A stretch of 64,000 nt of DNA from NCBI GenBank assembly GCA_003216415.1, contig QCIY01000001.1, positions 186,001-250,000 on the forward strand. Reading direction: 5' to 3'. The notes beneath the pieces are model-generated. The model was given only the letters and a program-made list of their open reading frames with translations, did not search any database and was not told the DNA's origin. This DNA comes from Prochlorococcus sp. AG-402-O16 (GTDB taxonomy: Bacteria > Cyanobacteriota > Cyanobacteriia > PCC-6307 > Cyanobiaceae). The position numbers and the translations under genes are program-made. Positions 29,141-38,628 of the stretch are shown here, piece after piece; the first letter of the stretch is position 1; each line of letters begins with the position of its first letter.

Positions 29141-30241
29141 ATGCAAAAAATGAACGAAAATTCTTCCCAAACCTTAAAAGTAAATTCTGAAGATAAAGAA
29201 ATTAAAAATTCGTCTGAAATAGATACTGATTCAATATCTCAAAATGAGGAAGATTTATCATTCGAAAAGAACAATATTCCTTCAGCAGATTCTTCCTCTA
29301 GCAGAACGAATGTAGATTTTGATAATGCAGGATTTACCCAAGAAGAATTTGCATCACTTTTGGGTAAATATGATTACAACTTTAAGCCTGGAGATCTTGT
29401 AAAAGGAACAGTTTTTGCTCTAGAACCCAAAGGGGCCATGATAGACATAGGTGCAAAAACAGCTGCTTTTATGCCTGTTCAAGAGGTATCAATAAATAGA
29501 GTTGAAGGACTAAATGATGTTTTACAACCTTCAGAAAGCAGAGAATTTTTCATAATGTCTGAAGAAAATGAAGATGGACAATTAGCACTTTCGATTAGAA
29601 GAATTGAATATCAAAGGGCATGGGAAAGAGTTAGACAATTACAAAAAGAAGATGCGACTATTTATTCCGAGGTATTTGCAACAAACAGAGGCGGGGCGCT
29701 TGTTAGGGTGGAAGGTTTGAGAGGCTTTATTCCAGGATCTCATATTAGTGCTCGAAAAATTAAAGATGACTTAGAAGGTGAGTATCTACCGTTAAAATTC
29801 CTTGAAGTTGATGAAGAGAGGAACAGATTAGTATTAAGTCATAGAAGAGCTTTGGTTGAGAAAAAAATGAATAGGCTCGAGGTGGGTGAAGTTGTTGTAG
29901 GTTCTGTTAAAGGTATAAAACCCTATGGAGCTTTTATTGATATTGGAGGTGTAAGTGGTCTTTTGCACATTTCTGAGATCAGTCATGAACATATCGAGAC
30001 GCCTCATAATGTTTTAAATGTTAATGACCAAATGAAGGTTATGATTATTGACCTTGATTCTGAAAGAGGAAGAATTTCACTTTCTACAAAAGCACTTGAA
30101 CCTGAACCAGGCGATATGCTAACTGACCCTCAGAAAGTTTTTAGTAAAGCTGAAGAAATGGCTGCGAAATACAAGCAAATGTTATTTGAGCAAACTGACG
30201 AGAATGAAGAAATCCCCGCAGTTGCATCTGAAACAGTCTAA
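29141..30241 (+). CDS. rps1: 30S ribosomal protein S1
   Basis: A 366-residue protein; the ATG at 29141 is taken, with a second in-frame ATG at 29150. After an acidic, Ser/Asn-rich N-terminal stretch of about 75 residues come three S1 RNA-binding domains: about 85-150 (FKPGDLVKGTVFALEPKGAM), 165-230 (IYSEVFATNRGGALVRVEGL) and 245-312 (VGSVKGIKPYGAFIDIGGVS). Cyanobacterial S1 is shorter than the six-domain E. coli protein. It helps mRNA binding to the 30S subunit. Confidence 0.95.
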   Translation: MQKMNENSSQTLKVNSEDKEIKNSSEIDTDSISQNEEDLSFEKNNIPSADSSSSRTNVDFDNAGFTQEEFASLLGKYDYNFKPGDLVKGTVFALEPKGAMIDIGAKTAAFMPVQEVSINRVEGLNDVLQPSESREFFIMSEENEDGQLALSIRRIEYQRAWERVRQLQKEDATIYSEVFATNRGGALVRVEGLRGFIPGSHISARKIKDDLEGEYLPLKFLEVDEERNRLVLSHRRALVEKKMNRLEVGEVVVGSVKGIKPYGAFIDIGGVSGLLHISEISHEHIETPHNVLNVNDQMKVMIIDLDSERGRISLSTKALEPEPGDMLTDPQKVFSKAEEMAAKYKQMLFEQTDENEEIPAVASETV

Positions 30242-30381
30242 TTTGGCTAGTTTTTGTTTAGAAGGAATATAACAATCACAAGGTTTTTTACTTTTGAATA
30301 AAGTATGTTTTAATTTACAATATTTGATTAGTAAAGACAGTCTAAATTAGGATAAACTTTGAAAATACAAACTATACATCA

Positions 30382-31623
30382 ATGAGTGATTTTATCTTCA
30401 CTTCTGAATCTGTAACTGAAGGCCATCCTGACAAAATATGTGATCAAATAAGTGACGCAGTTTTAGATGCCTTACTAACAGAAGATCCAGAAAGCAGAGT
30501 TGCATGCGAAACTGTCGTTAATACTGGTCTTTGTTTACTTACTGGAGAAATAACTTCAAAAGCAAAAGTCGATTATATTAAGCTTGTTAGGAATGTAATT
30601 AAAGAAATTGGATATGAAGGTTATAGAGCAGGTGGTTTTGACGCAAATAGTTGTGCTGTTTTAGTAGCCCTAGATGAGCAATCACCAGATATTTCACAAG
30701 GAGTAAACGACGCAGATGATGTTAATGATGATTTGGAAGACAATACCGGAGCTGGTGACCAAGGCATAATGTTTGGTTATGCATGCGATGAAACTCCTGA
30801 GTTGATGCCTTTGCCGATTAGCTTGGCTCATAGATTAGCCATTCAACTTGCCAAAGTTAGACATGAAAAAGTACTTGATTATCTCCTCCCTGATGGCAAA
30901 ACACAAGTTAGCATTAATTACGAAAAAGGGTTACCAGTTTCAATCAATACCATTTTAATTTCAACTCAACATAATCCTGAAATTGATGGGATCACAAATG
31001 AAGAAGAAATTCGTCAAAGAATAAAAGAAGATTTATGGACGAATGTTGTAATTCCAGCTACTGAAGATTTAGAAATTAAACCAAACATTTACAAAACAAG
31101 ATTTCTTGTAAACCCCACGGGTAAATTTGTCGTAGGAGGCCCTCAAGGAGATGCCGGGCTCACTGGTAGGAAAATTATTGTAGATACTTACGGTGGTTAT
31201 GCAAGACACGGAGGAGGGGCATTCTCCGGCAAAGATCCCACAAAAGTTGATAGATCAGCGGCTTATGCAGCACGTTATGTAGCTAAAAGCATAGTTAAGG
31301 CAAAATTAGCCAAAAAAGTAGAAGTGCAATTAAGTTATGCTATTGGAGTTGCAAAACCGATTTCCATTCTCGTTGAAACATTTGATACTGGTGTTATTTC
31401 ACAATCTAAATTGACTGAGCTTATTAAACAGCACTTTGATTTAAGACCTGCAGCAATAATAAAAGAATTTAACCTAAGAAATCTACCAAAAAACATGGGA
31501 GGTAAATTTTTCAGAAAGACCGCCTCCTACGGACACTTTGGCAGAAGAGATCTTGAGCTCCCTTGGGAAAATGTTGAAGAAAAAGCAGCCATATTAGAAG
31601 AGGCATCCAAAATATTTTTATAA
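30382..31623 (+). CDS. metK: S-adenosylmethionine synthase (MetK)
   Basis: A 413-residue protein with an ATG start, opening [20 protein letters not shown]; the His in GHPDK and the Gly-rich [16 protein letters not shown] loop are catalytic/nucleotide elements of methionine adenosyltransferase. The phosphate loop [20 protein letters not shown] is also intact. It makes SAM for methylation, including chlorophyll and quinone synthesis. The FGGY kinase gene starts 13 bases after it. No SAM riboswitch is apparent in the 140 bases upstream. Confidence 0.99.
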   Translation: MSDFIFTSESVTEGHPDKICDQISDAVLDALLTEDPESRVACETVVNTGLCLLTGEITSKAKVDYIKLVRNVIKEIGYEGYRAGGFDANSCAVLVALDEQSPDISQGVNDADDVNDDLEDNTGAGDQGIMFGYACDETPELMPLPISLAHRLAIQLAKVRHEKVLDYLLPDGKTQVSINYEKGLPVSINTILISTQHNPEIDGITNEEEIRQRIKEDLWTNVVIPATEDLEIKPNIYKTRFLVNPTGKFVVGGPQGDAGLTGRKIIVDTYGGYARHGGGAFSGKDPTKVDRSAAYAARYVAKSIVKAKLAKKVEVQLSYAIGVAKPISILVETFDTGVISQSKLTELIKQHFDLRPAAIIKEFNLRNLPKNMGGKFFRKTASYGHFGRRDLELPWENVEEKAAILEEASKIFL

Positions 31624-31635
31624 GATATTTTTTAT

Positions 31636-32865
31636 ATGCCTTATAATTTTTATGGTGGGTTAGATTTTGGAACCAGCGGTGCAAGAATATCCATAATTGA
31701 TCATCATCAAGAATTAATATATTCAAATTCAGTGCCTTATTTATACAACTTTGAAAATCCAAATTCGTGGATCAACTCTTGTAAAAAACTCTTAGATAGA
31801 TTACCTATTAAGGTAAAAAGTAACCTTAAAAAACTGGCTATTTCTGGAACTTCTGGAACTTTGACAGCATCTAATTTAAAAGGGGAGCCGATGGGGGAAG
31901 CAATACCATATCACCAAGCATGTAATGAACATAAAGTCCTTATTGAATCGTTAACTTCTGGAGAAGAACATTTACGAACCCCATACAGTAGTCTTGCAAA
32001 AGCATTAAATCTAATAGATAAATATGGCACAAATATACTTCTAAGGCATCAATCTGATTGGATAACTGGCTGGTTTTTAAAAGATTGGACCCATGGAGAA
32101 GAAGGTAACAATCTCAAACTTGGTTGGGATTTAACAAAAGAATCGTGGCCAAAAAGCTATCTGAATACTTCATGGAAAAAATGCTTGCCTCAAATAATTA
32201 AAAGTGGAAAAATTATAGGACAAGTAAATTCTGATTTAGCAAAAAGATTTAACTTAAATAAGAAATTAATATTAATCTCGGGCACCACTGATTCTAATGC
32301 AAGTTTAATAGCCACAAATTTAGGGAAAGAAGATGGGCTTACAGTTTTAGGAACAACTATTGTGGTTAAAAAAATTATTAATAAGCCAATAAAAGAACAA
32401 GGAATTACAACCCATAGAGTTAGTGGCGAATGGATATGTGGAGGGTCATCAAACGCAGGATGCGGTATCTTATCTAAATTCTATTCTGATTTAGAAATCA
32501 AGGAACTCAGTCGACAAATAAATCCATCTGAAAACACTTCTTTAAATCTTTTACCTCTTAATAGTAAAGGAGAGAGATTTCCTATTAATAATTCTAATTT
32601 AGAACCGATTCTTGGCCCTAGACCAGTAAGCGACTCACTTTATTTACATGCATTATTCGAGGGGCTAGCAAACATTGAATTGAAAGGATGGGAAAAACTA
32701 AGCGAACTTACAGGTTCACTTCCAAAAAAAATTATTACTGTTGGTGGAGGTTCAAAAAACCCTCAATGGAGAAAAATAAGAGAAAAAATTATAAATATAC
32801 CAATAGTTTCATGTAATAAAACTACTTCATTTGGCACTGCATTATTAGCCATTAATTCAAACTAA
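31636..32865 (+). CDS. FGGY-family pentulose kinase, probably D-ribulose kinase
   Basis: A 409-residue protein with an ATG start, opening NFYGGLDFGTSGARISIIDH, the phosphate-1 motif of the FGGY/actin ATPase fold. Later it has ISGTTDSNASLIA, LTVLGTTIVVK and a C-terminal adenosine loop, ITVGGGSKNPQWRKI. It is shorter than E. coli xylulokinase and resembles the cyanobacterial/plant XK-1 group, known for D-ribulose kinase activity. It would recycle free ribulose to ribulose-5-phosphate in the Calvin cycle. Substrate is by family memory. It is probably cotranscribed with metK. Confidence 0.8.
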   Translation: MPYNFYGGLDFGTSGARISIIDHHQELIYSNSVPYLYNFENPNSWINSCKKLLDRLPIKVKSNLKKLAISGTSGTLTASNLKGEPMGEAIPYHQACNEHKVLIESLTSGEEHLRTPYSSLAKALNLIDKYGTNILLRHQSDWITGWFLKDWTHGEEGNNLKLGWDLTKESWPKSYLNTSWKKCLPQIIKSGKIIGQVNSDLAKRFNLNKKLILISGTTDSNASLIATNLGKEDGLTVLGTTIVVKKIINKPIKEQGITTHRVSGEWICGGSSNAGCGILSKFYSDLEIKELSRQINPSENTSLNLLPLNSKGERFPINNSNLEPILGPRPVSDSLYLHALFEGLANIELKGWEKLSELTGSLPKKIITVGGGSKNPQWRKIREKIINIPIVSCNKTTSFGTALLAINSN

Positions 32866-32954
32866 TAATTTTTAAATATTTGATAAAGATATAAGATTTT
32901 TAATGAAAAGGGTTTCACAAACTACACATCTTAATTTAGAGTAGACAGGTTAGA

Positions 32955-33027
32955 GCCGGGATAGCTCAGTTGGTAGAGCAGGCGACTGAAAATCGCCGTG
33001 TCCCCAGTTCAAATCTGGGTCCTGGCA
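32955..33027 (+). tRNA. trnF-GAA: tRNA-Phe (anticodon GAA)
   Basis: The 73-base gene begins GCCGGGATAGCTCAGTTGG, has the anticodon loop CTGAAAA with GAA, the T-loop TTCAAATC, and ends TCCTGGCA. The acceptor stem pairs with one G-T wobble. A terminator follows at 33035-33066. Confidence 0.95.
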
Positions 33028-33034
33028 CATTTTT

Positions 33035-33066
33035 ACCCTTTCTTTGATAGGGTTTTTTCTTTTTTT
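33035..33066 (+). terminator. Intrinsic terminator after tRNA-Phe
   Basis: ACCCT (33035-33039) pairs with AGGGT (33049-33053), followed by a long T-rich run to about 33066. It ends the tRNA-Phe transcript. Confidence 0.7.
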
Positions 33067-33208
33067 AAATGGTCTAAGACTTTTCGGTATTAAAATTTTG
33101 ATTAATATTGTCAAATTTTTCATTTTACTTTTTAAAAATCAATCCTCCCTATAAAAAAAACTGATACTCTAAATAATTTTTCAAACAAAAAAATCAAAAA
33201 TTTTCAAA

Positions 33209-33877
33209 ATGAATATCAAATCATTAGAAAAAAAAATAAGTAGTATTAAACCAATATATAAATATACTTTCTTAATAATCTTATTACTAGCTCTCATAGT
33301 AGCTTTAGTAAGCTATTTATTGATAACATATGAGGCTCAAATCAAATTATTTGTAGAAAAAGCTGGTATTTGGGGGCCACTCATAATTTTTCTAGCAAGA
33401 GGCATAAGCATAATTTTTCCAGCTTTACCAAGTTCTATCTTTTCTTTAATAGCAGGCGGAGTTTTTGGATTCAAACAAGGCTACATAACAATTGTTTTCT
33501 CAGACCTAATTTGTTGTCAACTTGCATTCTTTATAGCTCGTAACTACGGAAGAATTCCTGTTGAACGTTTAGTAGGCAAAAAGCCTATGCAACGTCTAGA
33601 AAAATTTAACCGATATCAACTCGAAGAGAATTTCTTTTTAATGACAGGACTTCTTATGACAGGATTATTTGATTTTTTGAGTTACTCTATAGGTTTAGGA
33701 GGGACAAGATGGAAGACTTTTACCCCCGCATTAGTTATTAGTTTATTAATATCAGACTCAATTTTAGTTGCCGTAGGTGCTGAAATTGGGAAACAAATTT
33801 ATCTGGTCATTCCTCTTCTAATTGCTTTTGCTTTTGCTATTTTTCAAGGTGTAAGAAAAAATAGAAAATCTCAATAA
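33209..33877 (+). CDS. TVP38/TMEM64 (DedA-related) membrane protein
   Basis: A 222-residue protein with an ATG start and about five membrane segments, beginning FLIILLLALIVALVSYLLI. The core FPALPSSIFSLIAGGVFGF and the later LLMTGLFDFLSYSIGLGGTR are the re-entrant-loop pattern of TVP38/TMEM64 (SNARE-associated, DedA-like) proteins, with a Pro-rich re-entrant loop and a G...F.D..SY.IG motif. These are thought to be lipid scramblases or membrane transporters. It sits after tRNA-Phe and has no operon partners. Confidence 0.8.
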   Translation: MNIKSLEKKISSIKPIYKYTFLIILLLALIVALVSYLLITYEAQIKLFVEKAGIWGPLIIFLARGISIIFPALPSSIFSLIAGGVFGFKQGYITIVFSDLICCQLAFFIARNYGRIPVERLVGKKPMQRLEKFNRYQLEENFFLMTGLLMTGLFDFLSYSIGLGGTRWKTFTPALVISLLISDSILVAVGAEIGKQIYLVIPLLIAFAFAIFQGVRKNRKSQ

Positions 33878-33961
33878 TTTAATAAGTGATAAAGTAAATA
33901 ATTTTTAAAAATATTAATTCCAGGAAATTTTCATTTATTTAAAACTTATGTAACTTTCTAG

Positions 33962-34387
33962 TCAATCCTTATAATTACAAACTTGACCAATTACACCAAG
34001 TATAAGTTGATCACCATTTGGATCTTGCCAATCCGAATTATTATTTAAAGAAGTATTTAATTGATCAGTACCTACAGCTACATCTCTAAAAGATTTCTCA
34101 AAGCAATTAATATCCATTGTGTAAATAATATCCTGAGTAATTTCACTTTTGTTTTTTGGAATGAATTTACTTATTACCCTTACAGAGCCATCTCTATTTC
34201 TTTGAAGACTTTTTTTGTCCCATACTTGCTCTCCATAATTGCTCTTAGGTACTCCAACCCATTCTGGAGATAACGCAAATGCATTCTTTGGTGTAATACT
34301 AATAAAAATTATAAAAAAAAAGCTTATTACAAAAATTAATTTCTGAGGGACCATTGATTGAATATTATTATTTCCAAAGTTTTTCAT
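33962..34387 (-). CDS. Secreted conserved hypothetical protein near the phycoerythrin genes
   Basis: A 141-residue protein with an ATG start at 34387. It has a signal peptide: basic start, hydrophobic core (LIFVISFFFIIFISITP) and an Ala-rich cleavage region, KNAFALSPEW. The mature part has EWVGVPKSNYGEQVWDKKSL, beta-type strands (VRVISKFIP) and two Cys (DINCFEK and IGQVCNYKD) that could form a disulfide, consistent with an exported periplasmic or lumenal protein. No catalytic motif is recognised. It lies divergently from the phycoerythrin-lyase region, with 217 bases between. Confidence 0.55.
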   Translation of the reverse strand: MKNFGNNNIQSMVPQKLIFVISFFFIIFISITPKNAFALSPEWVGVPKSNYGEQVWDKKSLQRNRDGSVRVISKFIPKNKSEITQDIIYTMDINCFEKSFRDVAVGTDQLNTSLNNNSDWQDPNGDQLILGVIGQVCNYKD

Positions 34388-34604
34388 AATAATTCCATTT
34401 CTGAGAATCAGTATTAAGATAACTAAGTTTTGGATATACAGTCAACCTAAAAATTAAAGCTATTATTTTAGGAATCAAAAAGAAAGATTTTTTAAAGAAA
34501 TAATTTTTTACCCTCAAAACAAGATATAACATTTTTGCAAACAAAAAAATTTAATATAGTAATTCATGCAAGAATATAAATCTATGATTTTTAAAGTTAT
34601 TTAG

Positions 34605-34784
34605 ATGACTACATTAAGACCAACTTCATATAATCGCCCTGGGGAACAAATATCAACTACTCCTTCTGGATTAAAAGTAACTTCTGCAAAGAGATTGATG
34701 GTGGATTCAATGGTAAGAATGATTCAAAAAGCAGAAAATCATTCAGTAGAAGATAAACTTGACGAAGAATCTAATAACAATTAA
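34605..34784 (+). CDS. Small protein overlapping the phycoerythrin lyase gene
   Basis: ATG 34605 to TAA 34782-34784 encodes 59 residues, starting [20 protein letters not shown] and followed by a basic helix ([19 protein letters not shown]) and an acidic tail ([14 protein letters not shown]). It overlaps the start of the cpeS-like gene by 26 bases in another frame, a layout that suggests translational coupling. It resembles no domain I recognise. Its place next to cpeS suggests a linked role in phycoerythrin chemistry, but nothing in the protein proves it. Confidence 0.55.
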   Translation: MTTLRPTSYNRPGEQISTTPSGLKVTSAKRLMVDSMVRMIQKAENHSVEDKLDEESNNN

Positions 34785-35310
34785 TCAATTTATTGATAAA
34801 AGTATAGGAGAGTGGAAATCTATAAGAAGTACACACACTCTAGCTTTTCAGGAATTTGAGAACTCAATAAGTAAAATATACATAAAACATATCAACTCAA
34901 AAAATAAAAAAGTAGTTGAAGTTTTAAAAAAATATAATTTAAGCTTAAAACTTGAGGCCATACCCATTTCTATAAAGTGGCAAGCTACCAGTGATTGGGA
35001 AGATGATGATACAAGCGAGGAAGATGAAACTATTTTGATATTCTTACCCAAAGATGAAGATTCAGGAATTGTTTTACGAAATAAAGGTTATACGGAATCA
35101 AGTATTACATCTTCAAATTATTTTATTGATGAACAAAATAATTTACACATTAAAACTATTTACAAATCAACAGTCTCCGAAGAAAGAATTTCCTTTTTAT
35201 CCACTCACATAAGATCCAGATTTTCTACTATTAGAAATCAAGAAAATAACTCAGTAATACAGACATCCCATACTTCAGAGATAAGGAATTTAGCTAGTTT
35301 AAGAGATTAA
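34759..35310 (+). CDS. cpeS: CpeS-type phycobiliprotein lyase
   Basis: A 183-residue protein; the TTG at 34759 is the only start in frame, since no Met follows. It matches the CpcS/CpeS lyase pattern: an N-terminal amphipathic stretch ([20 protein letters not shown]), a beta-barrel core with [18 protein letters not shown], and the C-terminal strand [20 protein letters not shown]. These lipocalin-like enzymes attach phycoerythrobilin to the Cys82-type site of beta subunits. In high-light Prochlorococcus a CpeS acting on this single CpeB is established. Its 3' end overlaps the convergent cpeB by 17 bases. Confidence 0.8.
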   Translation: MTKNLITINQFIDKSIGEWKSIRSTHTLAFQEFENSISKIYIKHINSKNKKVVEVLKKYNLSLKLEAIPISIKWQATSDWEDDDTSEEDETILIFLPKDEDSGIVLRNKGYTESSITSSNYFIDEQNNLHIKTIYKSTVSEERISFLSTHIRSRFSTIRNQENNSVIQTSHTSEIRNLASLRD

Positions 35311-35806
35311 TTATCCTTTCAAATTGAAACTCTGTTTCAGAAATTAAATTTGGAAGATAGCTTTTGTTTCCTTGCATATTATTAACTGTTGATCTTAGAT
35401 CAGAGATGGTTGCATCTCGCATTAATTTAATAACCCTTCTTGCATTTCTTAAAGGTACCCCAAGAGCAAGATAGGTATTTTTAAGATCCTTCAAACAACT
35501 TTTTTCTAAAACTGATTCATCATTAGAAATTAAAAGATAAGCAACAATCCTTAGGATTATTTCTCCATCTCTTAAACAAACGGACATCTTGTTAGTAGTA
35601 TTTAAAGATGTTGTTGAATTAACTGAATCTTGATTTTCGCAAATCATTGCTGTTACAGCATCTGCTGCAATTGCATGTGAATTTTTGGTTATTGAGGTTA
35701 TTGCATCTAATCTCGAGTTTGAACTATTAATAAATTCTTTTAAACTGCTTAAATCATTTAATTTCTTATCAGCGGACAATAGTTGGTTATTCTTTAAAAC
35801 TGACAT
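35294..35806 (-). CDS. cpeB: Degenerate phycoerythrin beta subunit (CpeB)
   Basis: A 170-residue protein with an ATG start at 35806. The globin-like phycobiliprotein core is recognisable: [39 protein letters not shown] (with the Cys that corresponds to beta-Cys82), and [20 protein letters not shown]. Normal CpeB has Cys ligands also near 50, 61 and 159. Here the position near 50 is His/Ala, and the region of the last site is shortened to [14 protein letters not shown], with no Cys. It keeps the one site that CpeS-type lyases use. No alpha subunit or linker gene is nearby. Confidence 0.85.
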   Translation of the reverse strand: MSVLKNNQLLSADKKLNDLSSLKEFINSSNSRLDAITSITKNSHAIAADAVTAMICENQDSVNSTTSLNTTNKMSVCLRDGEIILRIVAYLLISNDESVLEKSCLKDLKNTYLALGVPLRNARRVIKLMRDATISDLRSTVNNMQGNKSYLPNLISETEFQFERIINLLN

Positions 35807-35985
35807 TCTTAAATTAAAAAAATTAAAGTTCGAATCTTAGAATAGTACAAAGCTTGTAAAAACAATACATTTTAAAAATTAACGCAACGCTTCTTAATTA
35901 ATAACTTCATTCCAAAGTGATAGTTAAAATAATTCAAATAAAAAAATTTTTTCCGCTAATATAAAACTACGTTTTTAATAAAGTT

Positions 35986-36192
35986 TTGGATCAGCAAGAT
36001 TTAAAATTATCAAAGGAACTTATTTCATCTTACAAAAAAAGATTGGAACAAGAAATTCTTGACAGAAGTATTAAATTAAGAATGCCCCAAAATAAATTTG
36101 AAGAAATAATCCATAACAATAATGAACTTATTAATTTAAAAAAAGCATTAGAACTGCTAGAAATGGAATCTGAACCTCATAGTAAAGTCTGA
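35986..36192 (+). CDS. Small helical conserved protein upstream of pcrA
   Basis: A 68-residue protein with a TTG start at 35986 (MDQQDLKLSKELISSYKKRL). It is strongly charged and helical throughout, with Leu/Ile heptads (EIIHNNNELINLKKALELL), ending SEPHSKV, so a coiled-coil dimer is likely. There is no membrane segment. It lies 22 bases before the helicase gene on the same strand and may be cotranscribed. Function unknown. Confidence 0.5.
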   Translation: MDQQDLKLSKELISSYKKRLEQEILDRSIKLRMPQNKFEEIIHNNNELINLKKALELLEMESEPHSKV

Positions 36193-36214
36193 TTTTTGAA
36201 AAAACCTTCCAAAA

Positions 36215-38623
36215 GTGCCTCAAACTAACAATTTCCTTTTTAAGTCTTTAAACAATGAACAACTTCAAGCAGTAAGACATGTTTATGGGCCACTATTAGT
36301 CGTAGCAGGTGCAGGTAGCGGAAAGACAAAAGCTCTTACCCACAGAATTGCAAATCTTATTGAGGGTAACTCTATAGATCCCCATAACATTCTCGCAGTC
36401 ACTTTCACTAACAAAGCTGCTAAAGAAATGAAGGCAAGATTAGAGGTTCTTCTAGCCCAAGAATTAGCTTTCATTCAATTTGGGCAGCCTTGGGCAACTC
36501 TCAAAGAAATTGATCAAAATCAATTAAGAACAAACGTTCACCAAGAGAGGCTTCAGAACCTTTGGATCGGTACTTTCCATTCTTTATTTTCAAGACTTCT
36601 GAGATACGATATTGAAAAATATACTGATCCAGAAGGCCTAAAATGGACAAGGCAATTTTCAATTTACGATGAAACAGATTCTCAAACATTAGTAAAAGAA
36701 ATTATCAGTCAAGATATGAACCTTGACCCAAAAAGATATGATCCCAAAAAGATTAAAAGATTAATAAGTAATGCTAAAAATCAATGCTTAACTTCTAATG
36801 ATCTTTTAGAAAAAGCAGATAATAATTTTGATAAAACAGTTGCAGAAGCCTACAAGAGATATAGAATTTCGCTCTCAAAAAATAATTCTTTAGACTTTGA
36901 TGATCTTCTACTTTTGCCTGTTTTCTTATTGAGGCAAAATGATATAGTCAGAGATTACTGGCACAAAAGATTTAAACATATTTTAGTTGACGAATATCAA
37001 GATACAAATAGAACACAATATGAACTTATAAAATTAATTACGGCTGGAAATACTGAACCAAAAAAATTCTTCAATTGGGAAGATCGGTCAATTTTTGTAG
37101 TTGGGGATGCTGATCAAAGTATTTATAGTTTCAGAGCAGCTGACTTCAGAATTTTAATTGGTTTTCAAGAAGATTTTAAAACTTCAATCAACGACGATAC
37201 AAAATCATCTTTAATTAAATTAGAAGAAAATTATAGGTCATCTTCTAATATCCTTGATGCTGCAAACTCACTAATTGAAAACAACTCTGAAAGAATTGAC
37301 AAAGTTTTAAAGGCTACTAAAGAAAAAGGGGAACTTTTAACGTTACTCAGCTGTGATGATGAAATTTCCGAGGCAGAAGCAATTACCAATAAAATAAAAT
37401 CACTCAATAACCAAAATCAAAACCCAATTTGGAAAAATTTTGCAATTTTATATCGAACCAGAGCTCAGTCAAGAGTATTAGAAGAGTCTCTTGTAAGGTG
37501 GCGCATTCCTTATACAATTTTTGGAGGATTGCGTTTTTATGATAGAAGAGAAATTAAAGATGCAATAGCATATTTGAAAGTTCTGGTTAATTCTTCAGAT
37601 AACGTTAGTCTTTTACGAATCATAAATGTTCCTAGAAGAGGGATTGGTAAGACTACTATTCAAAAACTTAATGAACTATCTAATAGGTTAAATATCCCAT
37701 TATGGGAAGTTCTTAATGATAAGCAAAGTCTTGAAGAAACAATAGGCCGATCATCAAAAGGAATTAATAAATTTACTGAAGTTATGAATGATCTACTTTG
37801 TTATCTTGAAAATTCAGGACCAGCTCAACTATTACAACTAATCTTAGAAAAAAGTGGTTATTTAAGTGACTTGCTCTCTAGTGGGACTGAAGAATCTGAA
37901 GATAGAAGAAATAACCTACAAGAACTAATTAATGCAGCTACTCAATATGAAGAAGAAACAGAAAGTGGAGATGTAGAGGGATTTCTTTCTACAGCAGCCT
38001 TAACAACTGATAATGATACGAAGAAAAATAATCCCAACTCTGTAACTCTTATGACTCTGCATAATAGTAAAGGTTTAGAATTTCAAAATGTTTTTATCAC
38101 TGGGCTAGAACAAGGTCTCTTCCCTAGCCATAGATCAATAGATACTCCCTCACTTCTTGAAGAGGAAAGAAGATTATGCTACGTAGGTATTACTAGAGCT
38201 AAAGAAAGAGTTTTCTTAAGTCATGCCAGAGAAAGAAGATTATGGGGTGGAATGCGTGAAGCAACAATTCCTTCAATATTTCTTTCAGAAATACCTGAAG
38301 ATTTAATGGATGGCGAATTACCACAAACTGGAGGTGCTTCAATTAGAAGAGATTGGCATCTTGATCGTTTAACTAGAGTTGATCGAAACAATCCAAATGA
38401 ATTTGTTAACAAACCAATAAATGCAGTAAGGAAATTATATTCAGGTCCCAGTAAAGGGAAAAGCTGGATAGTTGGAGATAAGCTAATTCACTCGAAGTTT
38501 GGGAAAGGTGAAATCATACATATTTTTGGGAGTGGTGAAAAAATATCTTTAGCAGTAAAATTTGGTGATAAAGGAAGTAAAATTCTAGATCCCAGATTAG
38601 CTCCAATTCGTTATGTAAGTTAA
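36215..38623 (+). CDS. pcrA: ATP-dependent DNA helicase UvrD/PcrA
   Basis: An 802-residue superfamily-1 helicase with a GTG start at 36215. Motifs are in order: Q-motif LNNEQLQAV, motif I GAGSGKTKALTHR, motif Ia TFTNKAAKEMK, motif II LVDEYQDTNRTQ, motif III GDADQSIYSFRAAD, motif IV region YRSSSNIL, motif V MTLHNSKGLEF and motif VI YVGITRAKERVF. The C-terminal Tudor-like tail (IVGDKLIHSKFGKGEIIHIF) is typical of PcrA. It unwinds DNA 3'-to-5' in repair and removes stalled complexes. The next gene starts five bases downstream. Confidence 0.95.
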   Translation: MPQTNNFLFKSLNNEQLQAVRHVYGPLLVVAGAGSGKTKALTHRIANLIEGNSIDPHNILAVTFTNKAAKEMKARLEVLLAQELAFIQFGQPWATLKEIDQNQLRTNVHQERLQNLWIGTFHSLFSRLLRYDIEKYTDPEGLKWTRQFSIYDETDSQTLVKEIISQDMNLDPKRYDPKKIKRLISNAKNQCLTSNDLLEKADNNFDKTVAEAYKRYRISLSKNNSLDFDDLLLLPVFLLRQNDIVRDYWHKRFKHILVDEYQDTNRTQYELIKLITAGNTEPKKFFNWEDRSIFVVGDADQSIYSFRAADFRILIGFQEDFKTSINDDTKSSLIKLEENYRSSSNILDAANSLIENNSERIDKVLKATKEKGELLTLLSCDDEISEAEAITNKIKSLNNQNQNPIWKNFAILYRTRAQSRVLEESLVRWRIPYTIFGGLRFYDRREIKDAIAYLKVLVNSSDNVSLLRIINVPRRGIGKTTIQKLNELSNRLNIPLWEVLNDKQSLEETIGRSSKGINKFTEVMNDLLCYLENSGPAQLLQLILEKSGYLSDLLSSGTEESEDRRNNLQELINAATQYEEETESGDVEGFLSTAALTTDNDTKKNNPNSVTLMTLHNSKGLEFQNVFITGLEQGLFPSHRSIDTPSLLEEERRLCYVGITRAKERVFLSHARERRLWGGMREATIPSIFLSEIPEDLMDGELPQTGGASIRRDWHLDRLTRVDRNNPNEFVNKPINAVRKLYSGPSKGKSWIVGDKLIHSKFGKGEIIHIFGSGEKISLAVKFGDKGSKILDPRLAPIRYVS

Positions 38624-38628
38624 AACTC

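Noticed and set aside
30242-30381. A SAM riboswitch upstream of metK
   Set aside because: The 140-base spacer shows no convincing multi-stem aptamer or terminator hairpin by eye.
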